Position numbers and translations under genes: made by a program. Shown piece by piece: positions 36,261-46,014 of a DNA stretch of 64,000 nucleotides; within the stretch, counting starts at the first letter, position 1, and every line of letters begins with the position of its first letter. Where the stretch lies: the NCBI RefSeq assembly GCF_004346865.1, contig NZ_SMGR01000002.1, positions 1-64,000 on the forward strand, given 5' to 3'. This stretch comes from Shimia isoporae (GTDB lineage: Bacteria > Pseudomonadota > Alphaproteobacteria > Rhodobacterales > Rhodobacteraceae). The notes under the pieces are model-generated. The model was not told where the DNA came from, made no database searches, and saw only the letters and a list, made by a program, of their open reading frames with translations.

Positions 36261-39200
36261 TCACCCCCGCAACGTCGCCTCGTGGGAACGCATTTTGGAT
36301 TGAACGTTTTCTGCGGCCTTTTCCCTGACTGGACCATATCCGCGGATATCGCCCGGGGCAGCAATCAGAGCCGCGCAGGCTTCGTGACTTGCTTCGCTGT
36401 ACTTCGCTGCAACGAGGTCCAGAACCGCCTCAAACCAGCGGATAAGTTCGCGATCCAATTTGCGGTCCGCTGAGAACCGGAACGGATCCAACATTCCGCC
36501 GCGCAGCCCTTTCATTTTGGCCAATCTCCCCATCACAGGTCCCATCCAGGTGCCCAAGGTCACCTTGTTCGGGCGCCCGCGCGCGTCCTTCCCAAGTGGC
36601 AGGACTGGCGGTGCCATGTGATAGTTCACCTTGAAATCACCTTCGAATTCTTCTTTCAACCGGGTCTCAAATCCGGTTTGTGTATGAAGGCGCGCAACCT
36701 CGTACTCGTCCTTATACGCCATCAGTCTAAACAGAGACTTCGCCGCTTCCATCACCAAGTGTTCCGGCAAGGCTTCGCGAAGCTTGGCCATGCGCATTTC
36801 AAACCGCTCTGCGTATTTTGCATCCTGATAGTCGGTCAAAAACGCCACCCGACGAGTGATCACCTCGTCCAGAGTCTCCGCTTTTGGGGCTTCATCCGAC
36901 GAAATTGCGTCCGGATCATGTGCCAGCACACGACCCAGATCAAAGGCGCGCGCGTTCTTTTCGACGGCCACGCCGTTCAGCAGGATTGCCTGTTTCAGCG
37001 CCCCTTCCGACACCGGCACAAGCCCCCTCTGCCAAGCAAAACCAAGCATCATCACGTTGGCAAACACGCTGTCACCCATCAGGCGTTCAGCCATTTTGTT
37101 GGCATCCATCGCACGCACGTTTTCCGCGCCCACGGCCTTGCGAATAACCTGTTCACGGATTCCGATTTTAAGATCCGCATCGCGGTTCAGAACCAGATCA
37201 CCCGTTGGCATAGACGCTGTATTGAGGACCACCTGCGCACCCTTACGATAATGCATGGAGGCCTTGGGCGCGGAGCTGACCACCACGTCACAGCCGATCA
37301 CGGCATCCGCTGAACCTTGTTCGATCCGAACCTGATTGACGGCCTCAGGCGAAGACGCCAGACGCACATACCCGAGTACAGTGCCAAACTTCTGCGCAAA
37401 TCCGGTGAAGTCCAACACCGACGAACCCAGACCTTCCAAATGAGCCGCCATGGTGATCAGCGCGCCAACCGTCACAACTCCGGTACCCCCGACACCGGTC
37501 ACCAAGAGATCAAACGGCTTGTCAAGCGACGGCACCGTTGGCGACGGCACGCCTGCAAGCAACGCCGGCAGATCAACATCACTGCCATCCTTCTTGCGCC
37601 GTTTGGCACCGGTCACAGTCACAAAGCTCGGGCAAAAACCGTTCAGACAAGAGAAGTCTTTGTTGCAGGTGCTCAGGTTGATTTTCCGCTTTCGGCCGAA
37701 TTCCGTTTCGACGGGCTCAACACTCAGACAGTTGCTTTCAACCGAACAATCTCCGCATCCTTCGCAAACCAACTCGTTGATGACTGCAAACGTATCCGGG
37801 TCTTCCTTTGTGCCCCGTTTGCGGCGCCGGCGTTTCTCGGTGGCACAAGTCTGCTCGTAGACGAGCAATGTCACGCCCTCTATCTCTCGCAACTCGCGCT
37901 GCACGGGGTCCATATCTTTGCGGTCGTGAAATGAGGTGTCCGGAGGAAAATCCGATTTGGTGAATTTGCCAATATCGTCGCTCACAAGCGCGATCCGTGA
38001 CACCCCTTCGGCGCGGGCGTTCCAGATGATGCCCTGTACTGACACCGGCCCATCAACAGGTTGGCCGCCGGTCATCGCCACCGCATCGTTGAACAGGACC
38101 TTGAACGTAATATTGGCTTCGGACGCCACGGCCTGTCGTATGGCCAGCGATCCGGAGTGATACCACGTACCTTCTCCAAGGTTTTGAAAAACGTGTTTTT
38201 TGCCGTTGTATTTTTGCGCAACCGCCACGGGCACACCTTCGCCGCCCATCTGCGCGTATCCGCCTGTGTTGCGGTCCATCCAGCTCGCCATCACGTGACA
38301 CCCAATGCCGGACAGAGCCTTTGATCCCTCCGGAACCTTGGTGGAAGTGTTGTGGGGACACCCGGAACAGAAATACGGTGTCCTTGTCGCTCCGGCCACA
38401 TTCAGGACCGGTGGCTTTTCTTCTGTGAGCGCCTTGGCTTTCTCAAGCAGACGCTCTTCCGGAAACAACCGGTGCAGACGCTCGGCCACAACGGGTACAA
38501 GTTGAAGGGGACTTAGCTCGCCAGTCCAGGGCAGTAGCGGATCGCCCACGGCGCGATGCTTGCCAACCATCTTCTCAGGTTTGTCGCCCGGCCAGTCATA
38601 GAAATACTCTTTGAACTGGCTTTCTATGATGCCACGCTTTTCTTCGACAACCAGAACCTCGGTCTTGCCTCTCACAAAGGCCAAGGCATCCCGTCGCGCC
38701 AGCGGCCAGACCATGCCGACTTTGTAGATGTCGATCCCTAGCCGCCGACAGGCGTTTTCGTCCAACCCCAAAAGCCGTAGCGCTTCCATGAGGTCCAGGT
38801 GTCCTTTGCCAGTCGTGACAACCCCGAAACGGGCCTCAGGAATATCGTAAATCCGCTCGTCAATCGGGTTGGCCTCGACAAAAGCCTCAACCGCCCGCAG
38901 CTTATGCCCGATCCGTGTCTCGATTTCCGGGCTTGGCAAATCGCTCGGCCGAACGTGCAACCCGCCGGGCGGCATATCAAATGCCGGAGGGACGAATTTG
39001 CGGTCCGGCACGATCTCGACGGACCGCCCCGACTCCACCGTCTCCGAAATGGCTTTGAACCCGACCCAGGTGCCTGTGAAGCGGCTCAAAGCGATCCCGT
39101 ACTCACCGAATGCCTGGTATTCATCAACGCTGGCCGGGTTAAGGGTTGGCATGAACCAGGACATAAACGCCACATCCGACTGATGCGGCATAGATGAACT

Positions 39201-39668
39201 AACACATCCGTGGTCGTCGCCTGCCACAACCAGCACGCCGCCCTTGTCGGAGGAACCATACGCATTGCCGTGCTTAAGTGCATCGCCTGACCTGTCGACC
39301 CCCGGCCCCTTGCCGTACCACATGGAAAACACGCCCTCGACCTCACAGTCCGGGTCCAGCACAGCTTGTTGCGCACCAAGCACCGCCGTCGCGCCAAGGT
39401 CCTCGTTCACAGCGGGCATAAAGGTGATGTTGTTGTCGCTGACCCGCTGTTTTTCGCGCCAGAACTCAAGATCCAACCCACCCAGCGGAGAGCCCCGATA
39501 ACCTGAGATAAAGCCCGCGGTGTTCAGACCCGCTTCGCGATCTCGGCGCGCCTGATCAAACATGATCCGTGCCAACGCCTGCGTACCGGTCAAAAACACC
39601 CGGCCTTCCGTTCTGTCGTAGCGATCTGACAGGGCGTACCCTTTGAATTCGTGGCTGGCTTTGGTCAT
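36261..39668 (-). CDS. Indolepyruvate ferredoxin oxidoreductase, fused form
   Basis: 1135 residues. N-terminal pyruvate-ferredoxin-like TPP enzyme region (GYRGSPLGGLD, later GIGCHVMASW, GGEGVPVAVAQ), a ferredoxin-type cysteine block (CEGCGDC and following cysteines, about 740-785), and a C-terminal gamma domain (VTGVGGTGVVTVGALI). It oxidatively decarboxylates aryl- or branched 2-oxoacids from amino-acid transamination. ATG 39668 is preceded by GGAGGAG; the open frame extends upstream to 40034 but overlaps the divergent Lrp gene, so that part is a shadow. Confidence 0.92.
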   Translation of the reverse strand: MTKASHEFKGYALSDRYDRTEGRVFLTGTQALARIMFDQARRDREAGLNTAGFISGYRGSPLGGLDLEFWREKQRVSDNNITFMPAVNEDLGATAVLGAQQAVLDPDCEVEGVFSMWYGKGPGVDRSGDALKHGNAYGSSDKGGVLVVAGDDHGCVSSSMPHQSDVAFMSWFMPTLNPASVDEYQAFGEYGIALSRFTGTWVGFKAISETVESGRSVEIVPDRKFVPPAFDMPPGGLHVRPSDLPSPEIETRIGHKLRAVEAFVEANPIDERIYDIPEARFGVVTTGKGHLDLMEALRLLGLDENACRRLGIDIYKVGMVWPLARRDALAFVRGKTEVLVVEEKRGIIESQFKEYFYDWPGDKPEKMVGKHRAVGDPLLPWTGELSPLQLVPVVAERLHRLFPEERLLEKAKALTEEKPPVLNVAGATRTPYFCSGCPHNTSTKVPEGSKALSGIGCHVMASWMDRNTGGYAQMGGEGVPVAVAQKYNGKKHVFQNLGEGTWYHSGSLAIRQAVASEANITFKVLFNDAVAMTGGQPVDGPVSVQGIIWNARAEGVSRIALVSDDIGKFTKSDFPPDTSFHDRKDMDPVQRELREIEGVTLLVYEQTCATEKRRRRKRGTKEDPDTFAVINELVCEGCGDCSVESNCLSVEPVETEFGRKRKINLSTCNKDFSCLNGFCPSFVTVTGAKRRKKDGSDVDLPALLAGVPSPTVPSLDKPFDLLVTGVGGTGVVTVGALITMAAHLEGLGSSVLDFTGFAQKFGTVLGYVRLASSPEAVNQVRIEQGSADAVIGCDVVVSSAPKASMHYRKGAQVVLNTASMPTGDLVLNRDADLKIGIREQVIRKAVGAENVRAMDANKMAERLMGDSVFANVMMLGFAWQRGLVPVSEGALKQAILLNGVAVEKNARAFDLGRVLAHDPDAISSDEAPKAETLDEVITRRVAFLTDYQDAKYAERFEMRMAKLREALPEHLVMEAAKSLFRLMAYKDEYEVARLHTQTGFETRLKEEFEGDFKVNYHMAPPVLPLGKDARGRPNKVTLGTWMGPVMGRLAKMKGLRGGMLDPFRFSADRKLDRELIRWFEAVLDLVAAKYSEASHEACAALIAAPGDIRGYGPVREKAAENVQSKMRSHEATLRG

Positions 39669-39709
39669 TTGCGCGCTCCTCCTAATTTCAATGGTCTCAC
39701 GCACACACG

Positions 39710-39767
39710 GAAATTCCGTGCCAAATTTCACGGCCAACTGGTCAAATTCGAATTTCTGTGCCAAAAA
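39710..39767. promoter_or_regulatory. Duplicated 18-bp element between the oxidoreductase and Lrp genes
   Basis: GAAATTCCGTGCCAAATT (39710-39727) and GAATTTCTGTGCCAAAAA (39750-39767) match at 14 of 18 positions and lie exactly 40 bp apart, about four helical turns. This spacing suits octameric Lrp/AsnC regulators, so it is probably the operator for the divergent pair. Confidence 0.5.
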
Positions 39768-39794
39768 ACGGTAATTTTCAGAGCGAGAAAACCA

Positions 39795-40235
39795 ATGAAC
39801 CTTGACGCCAAAGATCGCCAACTCCTCTCCCTCCTGCAAAAGGACTGCCGCGCCTCCAACGCTGACTTGGCCGAACAGGTTGGCATGTCCACTTCGGCTT
39901 GCTGGCGCCGCATTCGCGCATTCGAAGAGGCCGGTCTGATCGCCGGGTATGGCGCGCGTCTGAGACCCGAAAAACTTGGTCTGGCATTCCATGCCATTGT
40001 GCACGTTCAACTCACGCGTCACGACCCGGCCCATCTAAAACGGTTCATCGAGGCCATGTCGTCGCGCGACGAGGTCGAGGAGTGTTACGCCACAACCGGC
40101 TCAGCCGATTACCACATGCGTGTGCGATGCACCGACATCGACGCATACAACCGCTTCATGGAGGACTTTCTCTTCCCGCTTGCTGCGGTAAGTTCGGCAC
40201 AGACCAACGTTATTCTGCGCAATATCAAAAGCTAA
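39795..40235 (+). CDS. Lrp/AsnC-family transcriptional regulator
   Basis: 146 residues: N-terminal HTH ([20 protein letters not shown] and [18 protein letters not shown]), C-terminal RAM ligand domain with [22 protein letters not shown] 39795 is at the domain start. Divergent from the indolepyruvate oxidoreductase, which it very likely controls in response to an amino acid. aroQ follows 62 bp downstream. Confidence 0.93.
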   Translation: MNLDAKDRQLLSLLQKDCRASNADLAEQVGMSTSACWRRIRAFEEAGLIAGYGARLRPEKLGLAFHAIVHVQLTRHDPAHLKRFIEAMSSRDEVEECYATTGSADYHMRVRCTDIDAYNRFMEDFLFPLAAVSSAQTNVILRNIKS

Positions 40236-40297
40236 GCCTTGCCCGAAGACCACCAGGGCGGCTACTTCGGGACATCAAGACACGGCAGGACACGCCC

Positions 40298-40735
40298 ATG
40301 AGCAAGACGATCTACATCCTGAATGGCCCGAACCTGAACCTTTTGGGGAAGCGGGAACCGGACCTATATGGCCATGACACATTGGCAGATGTGGAAACTG
40401 CCTGCGCCAACCTGGGCAACGAATTCGGGTTTTCGGTGAATTTGATGCAATCAAACCACGAAGGCGAGATCGTGGAAATGATCCACGATGCCCGCGAGCA
40501 CGCCGCGGGCATTATCATCAATCCGGCGGCCTATACACACACCTCGGTTGCAATACTGGATGCCCTTCAAGCGTTCGAAGGCCCCGTGCTCGAGGTCCAC
40601 ATTTCCAACGTCTACAAACGCGAAGCCTTCCGGCACCATTCCTATGTCAGCCAACGGGCTGATGGGGTGATCGCTGGCTTTGGCGTCGAAGGCTATTCCC
40701 TGGCCATGCGTCGCATGGCGTCTTTGCTGGCCTGA
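40298..40735 (+). CDS. aroQ: Type II 3-dehydroquinate dehydratase
   Basis: 145 residues. [21 protein letters not shown] contains the catalytic region with the conserved Tyr at residue 24 (DLYG) and Arg; [16 protein letters not shown] and [18 protein letters not shown] carry the catalytic His and substrate-binding residues. Third step of the shikimate pathway. ATG 40298 with AGGA upstream. Confidence 0.96.
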   Translation: MSKTIYILNGPNLNLLGKREPDLYGHDTLADVETACANLGNEFGFSVNLMQSNHEGEIVEMIHDAREHAAGIIINPAAYTHTSVAILDALQAFEGPVLEVHISNVYKREAFRHHSYVSQRADGVIAGFGVEGYSLAMRRMASLLA

Positions 40736-40751
40736 TCAACACCCCAAGGCC

Positions 40752-43100
40752 TCAGCGTTTTTTCATCGCATCCAACAAGGCTGCGCCCAACGCACCATTG
40801 GCGTTGTCCGCTTTAGGTTTGCCGCCCTGCGGACGTCCACCACCCCGCGGGCCGCCACCTTTTGGTCCACCTCGACCGCGTTCAATACCGCCACGGGAAT
40901 TTCGGTCCTGCTTTGCCGATGCCCCGCCATCCTTGCGCATGCTCAGCCCGATCCGTTTGCGCGGCGCGTCCACCTCAACAACGGTAACCTTTACAACATC
41001 GCCCGCCTTCACAACTTCATGAGGGTCTTTGACGAAACGGTCTGCCAACTGACTGACGTGCACCAATCCGTCCTGATGAACCCCCACATCCACAAAGGCT
41101 CCAAAAGCGGCAACATTGGTCACCGTGCCTTCCAAAACCATCCCCGGTTTTAAGTCCGATATTTCTTCAACGCCGTCGGCGAATGTAGCTGTCTTGAAAG
41201 TCGGGCGCGGGTCCCTTCCGGGTTTCTCAAGCTCGCCCAGAATGTCACGCACAGTCGGCAATCCGAACCGGTCGGACACAAAGTCCTCTGCTCGCACCCG
41301 CTTGAGCGCCGCTGCATCGCCCATCAACGAGCGCACGTCACGACCGCAGGCTGCAACAATCTTGCGGGCAACGTCATAGGCCTCCGGGTGAACAGAACTC
41401 GCGTCGAGCGGTTCGTCCCCTCCAGAAATTCGCAGGAAGCCCGCACATTGCTCAAATGCTGATGGCCCCAGTCGCGAAACATCCAGCAGCGCTTTCCGAG
41501 AACCGAAGGCGCCGTTCTCATCACGGTGGGCCACAATTGCGTCGGCCAGGGATGGTCCGAGTCCGGAAACATGCGCCAAAAGCGGAGCGGACGCTGTATT
41601 GAGATCCACACCAACAGCGTTCACAGCGTCTTCGACAACTGCTTCAAGCGACTTGCCCAGACGGTGCTGGTCCACATCATGCTGGTATTGCCCCACGCCA
41701 ATCGACTTGGGCTCGATCTTGACCAGTTCCGCCAGAGGATCTTGGAGTCGCCGAGCAATCGAAACTGCGCCACGCAAGCTAACGTCCAGATCGGGGAACT
41801 CTCGGGCCGCCAGTTCGGAAGCCGAATAAACCGACGCTCCGGCCTCGCTGACCACAACCTTGGTCGGCGCCTTTACACCCTTTGGCAAAAGCTTCAGCGT
41901 ATCACCGACAAGCTTCTCCGTTTCCCGACTTGCGGTGCCGTTGCCAATCGCAATCAGCTCGATGTTGTGTTTCGCGACCAAGCCCAAAATTGCGGCTTCC
42001 GCTCCACGCACGTCCATCTTTGGTTGGAACGGATACAGCGTCGCGGTGTCCAGTACTTTGCCTGTCGCATCCACAACCGCCGCCTTCACGCCGGTGCGAA
42101 TGCCGGGATCAAGACCAAGCGTCGCCTTCGCACCCGCAGGCGCAGCCAGCAGCAGGTCCTTCAGATTGCGCGCAAAGACCTGAATTGCGTCCTCTTGTGC
42201 CCGCTGTCGCAATTCGCTCATCAAATCCACGGTCATTGTAAGGCTCAGTTTTACCCGCCATGTCCAGCCCGCGATCTTCCGCAACCACTGATCACCTGCA
42301 CCTTCCGTGCGCGTATCCAGATAACTGGCCACCATGGCTTCTGCGCGCTCCTTGCCACCTTCCGGCTCGGGACCGATATCCAGAGTGATCACGCCCTCAT
42401 TGCTTGCCCGCATCATCGCCAATGCACGGTGACTGGGCACTTTGGACCAAGCCTCGGTATGGTCGAAATAGTCAGAAAACTTCGCGCCGGATTGCTCTTG
42501 CCCCGGAATGACTTTTGCGGAAATGAATGCGTCGTTTTGCAGGAAACTCCGCAACTCTCCCAACAGCGCTGCGTTCTCGGTCAACCCCTCCGCGACAATA
42601 TCGCGGGCTCCATCCAGCGCCGCCTTCACGTCCGCAACAGATTCCGAAAGATAATCAAGTGCCAATGTCTGCGGATCAGCCGAACGGTCCGCCAGAATAG
42701 CCTCTGCAAGGGGTGCCAAACCGTTTTCACGCGCGATCATCGCCTTGGTCCGGCGTTTCGGCTTGTACGGGAGATAGATGTCTTCCAACGCCGCCTTCGT
42801 TTCCGCACCGAAAATCGCCTTGGCGAGATCGTCAGTCATCTTGCCCTGATCGGTGATCGACGCAGTAACCGTCTCCCGCCGTGCTTCAAGCTCCCGCAAG
42901 TACCCCAAACGGTCTGCCAAAGTCCGCAATTGAGTGTCGTCCAGACCACCGGTCACCTCTTTGCGGTAACGCGCGACAAACGGCACAGTTGCGCCTTCGT
43001 CCAGCAAACCAACGGCCGCTCCCACCTGAGACGCAGACGCTCCAATTTCGCCCGCAATGGTTCTGGATATCCGGGATGTGACCTGCTCGCTCATCTGCAC
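40752..43100 (-). CDS. tex: Tex family RNA-binding transcription accessory protein
   Basis: 782 residues: Tex N-terminal domain with [19 protein letters not shown], YqgF-like nuclease fold ([17 protein letters not shown]), helix-hairpin-helix repeats ([18 protein letters not shown]) and a C-terminal S1 domain ([38 protein letters not shown]), ending in a Gly/Arg-rich tail (about 735-770). Binds RNA and affects transcription. GTG 43100 has AAGGAG 8 nt upstream, which fits better than the ATG at 43094. Confidence 0.95.
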   Translation of the reverse strand: MQMSEQVTSRISRTIAGEIGASASQVGAAVGLLDEGATVPFVARYRKEVTGGLDDTQLRTLADRLGYLRELEARRETVTASITDQGKMTDDLAKAIFGAETKAALEDIYLPYKPKRRTKAMIARENGLAPLAEAILADRSADPQTLALDYLSESVADVKAALDGARDIVAEGLTENAALLGELRSFLQNDAFISAKVIPGQEQSGAKFSDYFDHTEAWSKVPSHRALAMMRASNEGVITLDIGPEPEGGKERAEAMVASYLDTRTEGAGDQWLRKIAGWTWRVKLSLTMTVDLMSELRQRAQEDAIQVFARNLKDLLLAAPAGAKATLGLDPGIRTGVKAAVVDATGKVLDTATLYPFQPKMDVRGAEAAILGLVAKHNIELIAIGNGTASRETEKLVGDTLKLLPKGVKAPTKVVVSEAGASVYSASELAAREFPDLDVSLRGAVSIARRLQDPLAELVKIEPKSIGVGQYQHDVDQHRLGKSLEAVVEDAVNAVGVDLNTASAPLLAHVSGLGPSLADAIVAHRDENGAFGSRKALLDVSRLGPSAFEQCAGFLRISGGDEPLDASSVHPEAYDVARKIVAACGRDVRSLMGDAAALKRVRAEDFVSDRFGLPTVRDILGELEKPGRDPRPTFKTATFADGVEEISDLKPGMVLEGTVTNVAAFGAFVDVGVHQDGLVHVSQLADRFVKDPHEVVKAGDVVKVTVVEVDAPRKRIGLSMRKDGGASAKQDRNSRGGIERGRGGPKGGGPRGGGRPQGGKPKADNANGALGAALLDAMKKR

Positions 43101-43240
43101 TTTTGAGGCTCCTTCAAGACGGTGGGAAGCCCTTCTTAACGGCCTATTTTGACCGCGCCAAGGTCAGAAGCTTGGCTGATCGAAAACCAGCAAAACGGGA
43201 ATGCCCGTCGGGTTTTCACGGCGTTCCAGAAATTTCCGAC

Positions 43241-43277
43241 CGATGTAATACCGACGCTATGCAGACGCTTTGCAGAC
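43241..43277. repeat. Three-unit 11-bp tandem repeat element, copy 2
   Basis: CGATGTAATAC (43241), CGACGCTATGC (43252) and AGACGCTTTGC (43263), followed by AGAC, lie in the 222-bp gap between tex and modC. The arrangement is the same as the element at 2332, with units in a slightly different order. The rest of the gap shows nothing else recognisable. Confidence 0.7.
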
Positions 43278-43322
43278 CCACAAAAAAGGCTTGATTTCAG
43301 AGCCCTACCCGGAATTCCCAGA

Positions 43323-44408
43323 CTATCTCGCACCCACGTCTTCGGGAGCCACAGCCACCGACTTAACAACAGCGTGGATCACCTGCCCTTCAGTCAACTC
43401 CATTGCCTGCACAGACCGGCGTGTAACACGAGCCAAAACCCGCCCTGCCTGCGTGTCGAGAGACACAATCGCACCCGGCCCCTCTCCTGCCCTCACGGCA
43501 ACAATGGTTCCCCTCAAAATATTCAAGGCAGACAACCCCTTGGGCGCATCGCGCGACAAAATAACATCGTGCGCAGCAACCCTTACCCGCACGTCGCTAC
43601 CTTCTGTTTTGGGGATCCGTGGAAGGAACAGCGCTGCCCCTCCGGCGTCCAGTTCCGTGAGACCGTCATCATGATGGCGCGTCACGCGCGCATCCAGAAT
43701 TGCCCCAACCGCCCGTACACCCGCGGGAGTAAAGGCTGGATCCCCGAGTACTTCCGCCGCCGCCCCCACGCGTGACACCGCCCCCCGCTCCAACGCAACA
43801 ACCGTAGTCGCGAGGCGCGCCACTTCGGCAATTGAATGGCTAACGTACAGAATTGGAAGAGAAAATTCATCTCTGAGCAGTTCAAAATAAGGTATGATCT
43901 CAGCCTTTCGGCGCTCATCCAAAGCGGCCAACGGCTCGTCCGCCAAGATCATCTTTGGCCGTGAAAGCAGCGCCCGCCCTATCGCCACACGTTGTTTTTC
44001 GCCACCGGACAAATGGGCCGGATGGCGGGTCAAAAGACGATCCAGTCCCAACATACCTACGACACGGTCAAAGGAAATCTTGTCGCTCCGGTTACGCGCC
44101 ATCCGCCTGCCATACAGAAGATTCTTACGTACGTTCAGATGCGGAAAGAGACGAGCCTCCTGAAAAACATAGCCAATTTCACGTTTATAGGCGGGAAGAT
44201 TGATGCCGCGCTGTGTCTCGACCAACAACCGGCCATTCACCGAAATCCGCGCTTGGTCCGGTGTCCCCAAACCCGCGACCGCATTTACCACAGTTGTTTT
44301 TCCCGATCCGGACGCCCCAAAGAGGACCGTCAATCCCTCTGGCGCCTCAAAAGACACATCCAACTCAAAGCCGTCGAATTTATGAGATACTTGAACTGAC
44401 AGCGTCAT
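43323..44408 (-). CDS. modC: Molybdate ABC transporter ATP-binding protein
   Basis: 361 residues. Walker A GASGSGKTT, signature LSGGEKQRVAIGRAL, Walker B MILADEPLAALD and H-loop SHSIAE; C-terminal mop-like oxyanion-binding domain (about 290-355). Provides energy for molybdate uptake. Overlaps modB by 4 nt. Confidence 0.95.
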   Translation of the reverse strand: MTLSVQVSHKFDGFELDVSFEAPEGLTVLFGASGSGKTTVVNAVAGLGTPDQARISVNGRLLVETQRGINLPAYKREIGYVFQEARLFPHLNVRKNLLYGRRMARNRSDKISFDRVVGMLGLDRLLTRHPAHLSGGEKQRVAIGRALLSRPKMILADEPLAALDERRKAEIIPYFELLRDEFSLPILYVSHSIAEVARLATTVVALERGAVSRVGAAAEVLGDPAFTPAGVRAVGAILDARVTRHHDDGLTELDAGGAALFLPRIPKTEGSDVRVRVAAHDVILSRDAPKGLSALNILRGTIVAVRAGEGPGAIVSLDTQAGRVLARVTRRSVQAMELTEGQVIHAVVKSVAVAPEDVGAR

Positions 44409-45100
44409 GAGCCACCAACCCGTTGCGCAACGCGCCGCGCCAGCAGTTCAGACATGATCAAAGCGCCACAGGCAATGACAACTGAAATAATCACCAAGCG
44501 CATTGCGGATGCTTCCCCGCCTGGAACCTGCAGGAACGCATAAACAGCAGAGGGCAAAGTCCGAGTTTGACCGGGAATGTTGGAAACAAACGTGATGGTC
44601 GCACCAAATTCGCCCATGGCCTTAGCGAATGCCAAAACTGATCCGGCCAGAATGCCCGGCACGATCAGGGGCAACGTCACGGTAAAAAAGCTACGCATCG
44701 GATGCGCACCCAATGTGGTGGCCGCTTCTTCTAATTTTGGATCGACCGCCTCGATTGACAGCCTCACCGCTCGGACCATCAAGGGGAACGCCATTATTGC
44801 GGCGGCCAACACTGCACCTGTCCAGTGGAAAGCCAAAACGATACCGAATTTCTTAAAAAATTGACCTATCGTACCCTGCGTTCCAAAACTCAGCAGCAAT
44901 ATGTATCCAGTCACAACCGGCGGCAGCACCAGAGGCAAGTGCACCAGCACATTCAGGGCGCCTCGCCCCCGAAACCGCCACCGTGCAAGTGCCGTCGCAA
45001 CAAGAACTGCTAACGGAAGGGACACCAGCACCGCCCAGAAAGCCACTTTGAGCGACAGCGCCACGGCCTGCCACTCCTCAGGACCCAACCAACCAGTCAT
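44405..45100 (-). CDS. modB: Molybdate ABC transporter permease
   Basis: 231 residues, five to six membrane segments; EAATTLGAHPMRSFFTVTLPLIVPGIL is the EAA coupling loop and AMGEFGATITFVSNIPGQTRTL is typical of ModB. Overlaps modA and modC by 4 nt each (ATGA). Confidence 0.95.
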   Translation of the reverse strand: MTGWLGPEEWQAVALSLKVAFWAVLVSLPLAVLVATALARWRFRGRGALNVLVHLPLVLPPVVTGYILLLSFGTQGTIGQFFKKFGIVLAFHWTGAVLAAAIMAFPLMVRAVRLSIEAVDPKLEEAATTLGAHPMRSFFTVTLPLIVPGILAGSVLAFAKAMGEFGATITFVSNIPGQTRTLPSAVYAFLQVPGGEASAMRLVIISVVIACGALIMSELLARRVAQRVGGS

Positions 45101-45885
45101 TCATCGTCCCCAATCGCGGTAAACCCATTTTCCAAAAAGGACTGTTGAGCTTGCTCGCCAGCAAGAAACTGAAGAAAATCGCGGGCTTCGTTTGGCTTTC
45201 CGCCGACAATGGTTGCAGCGGGATAAACAATTTGACTGTGACTGTTCTCAGGAAAAACTGCGACCACGTCCACTCTCGGCTCAACTAGGGCATCACTTGC
45301 GTAAACAATACCCCAAGGCGCTTCGCCCAGCGCTACAAGTGTTAAAGCCGCACGGACATTATCTGTCTGCACAAGATTTGGAGAAAGGCGCTTCCAATAG
45401 CCAAGACTTTTCAAAGCTTGCTTGGCATAAATACCTGCTGGCACTGCGTCAACAAGTGCCACTGCGATCCGCGCGTCCCCAACCCCTGACAAAGCCGTCT
45501 CAATCGTTGCGTCGGCCGCGTTTGCATCCTTCGCTTTCGACCGAACCAACACCAAAGCATTTCCTGCCACAGAACGACGCGACTCGGAAATGACGTGTCC
45601 TCGAGCCTCCAGATAATTCATCCAGTCCGCGTTGGCAGAAACAAACACATCCGCAGGCGCACCAAATGAAATCTGACGGGCGAGTGCCGAAGACCCCGCC
45701 ACTGTGACAGCGACGGCGAGGCCATGCTCCGTCTCAAATGCAGCTCCGATATCCTCTAAAACGGTCTTCAAACTGGCCGCTGCAAACACGTTTATATCGG
45801 CTTTCGCGACAAACGGGGCCAGCAGGAAACAAAACGCCCAAAGCGGGGCAAATAGATGCCGTCGTACCTGAAAAAAATGCCCCAT
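45097..45885 (-). CDS. modA: Molybdate ABC transporter substrate-binding protein
   Basis: 262 residues with signal peptide ending near KADINVFAAAS; ASLKTVLEDIGAAFE, GSSALARQISFGAPADVFVSAN and AVPAGIYAKQAL match ModA, including the oxyanion-binding Ser residues. Periplasmic. Upstream spacer contains TTGCGCAA at 45975, not obviously a Mo-box. ATG 45885. Confidence 0.94.
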   Translation of the reverse strand: MGHFFQVRRHLFAPLWAFCFLLAPFVAKADINVFAAASLKTVLEDIGAAFETEHGLAVAVTVAGSSALARQISFGAPADVFVSANADWMNYLEARGHVISESRRSVAGNALVLVRSKAKDANAADATIETALSGVGDARIAVALVDAVPAGIYAKQALKSLGYWKRLSPNLVQTDNVRAALTLVALGEAPWGIVYASDALVEPRVDVVAVFPENSHSQIVYPAATIVGGKPNEARDFLQFLAGEQAQQSFLENGFTAIGDDE

Positions 45886-46014
45886 GCGATGCCTGCCCCC
45901 TCAAACGGCTTGCACGAAGTATCCAGAGCCTTCAATTGTGCGCAAGGGTTTTCGATTGGTACAACAGCGCGTTATTGCGCAATTTATCAGCGGTGAGTCC
46001 GATCAGAGAACACC

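Noticed and set aside
39669..40034. Upstream extension of the indolepyruvate oxidoreductase frame
   Set aside because: It overlaps the divergent Lrp gene and operator repeats; a strong ribosome site precedes ATG 39668.
41526..43106. 526-codon plus-strand frame opposite tex
   Set aside because: Long only because of GC-rich codon bias in tex; it has no domain and no ribosome site.
45886..46014. Possible ModE (Mo-box) site upstream of modA
   Set aside because: Only TTGCGCAA and scattered TTAT steps are visible; no convincing paired Mo-box half-sites.
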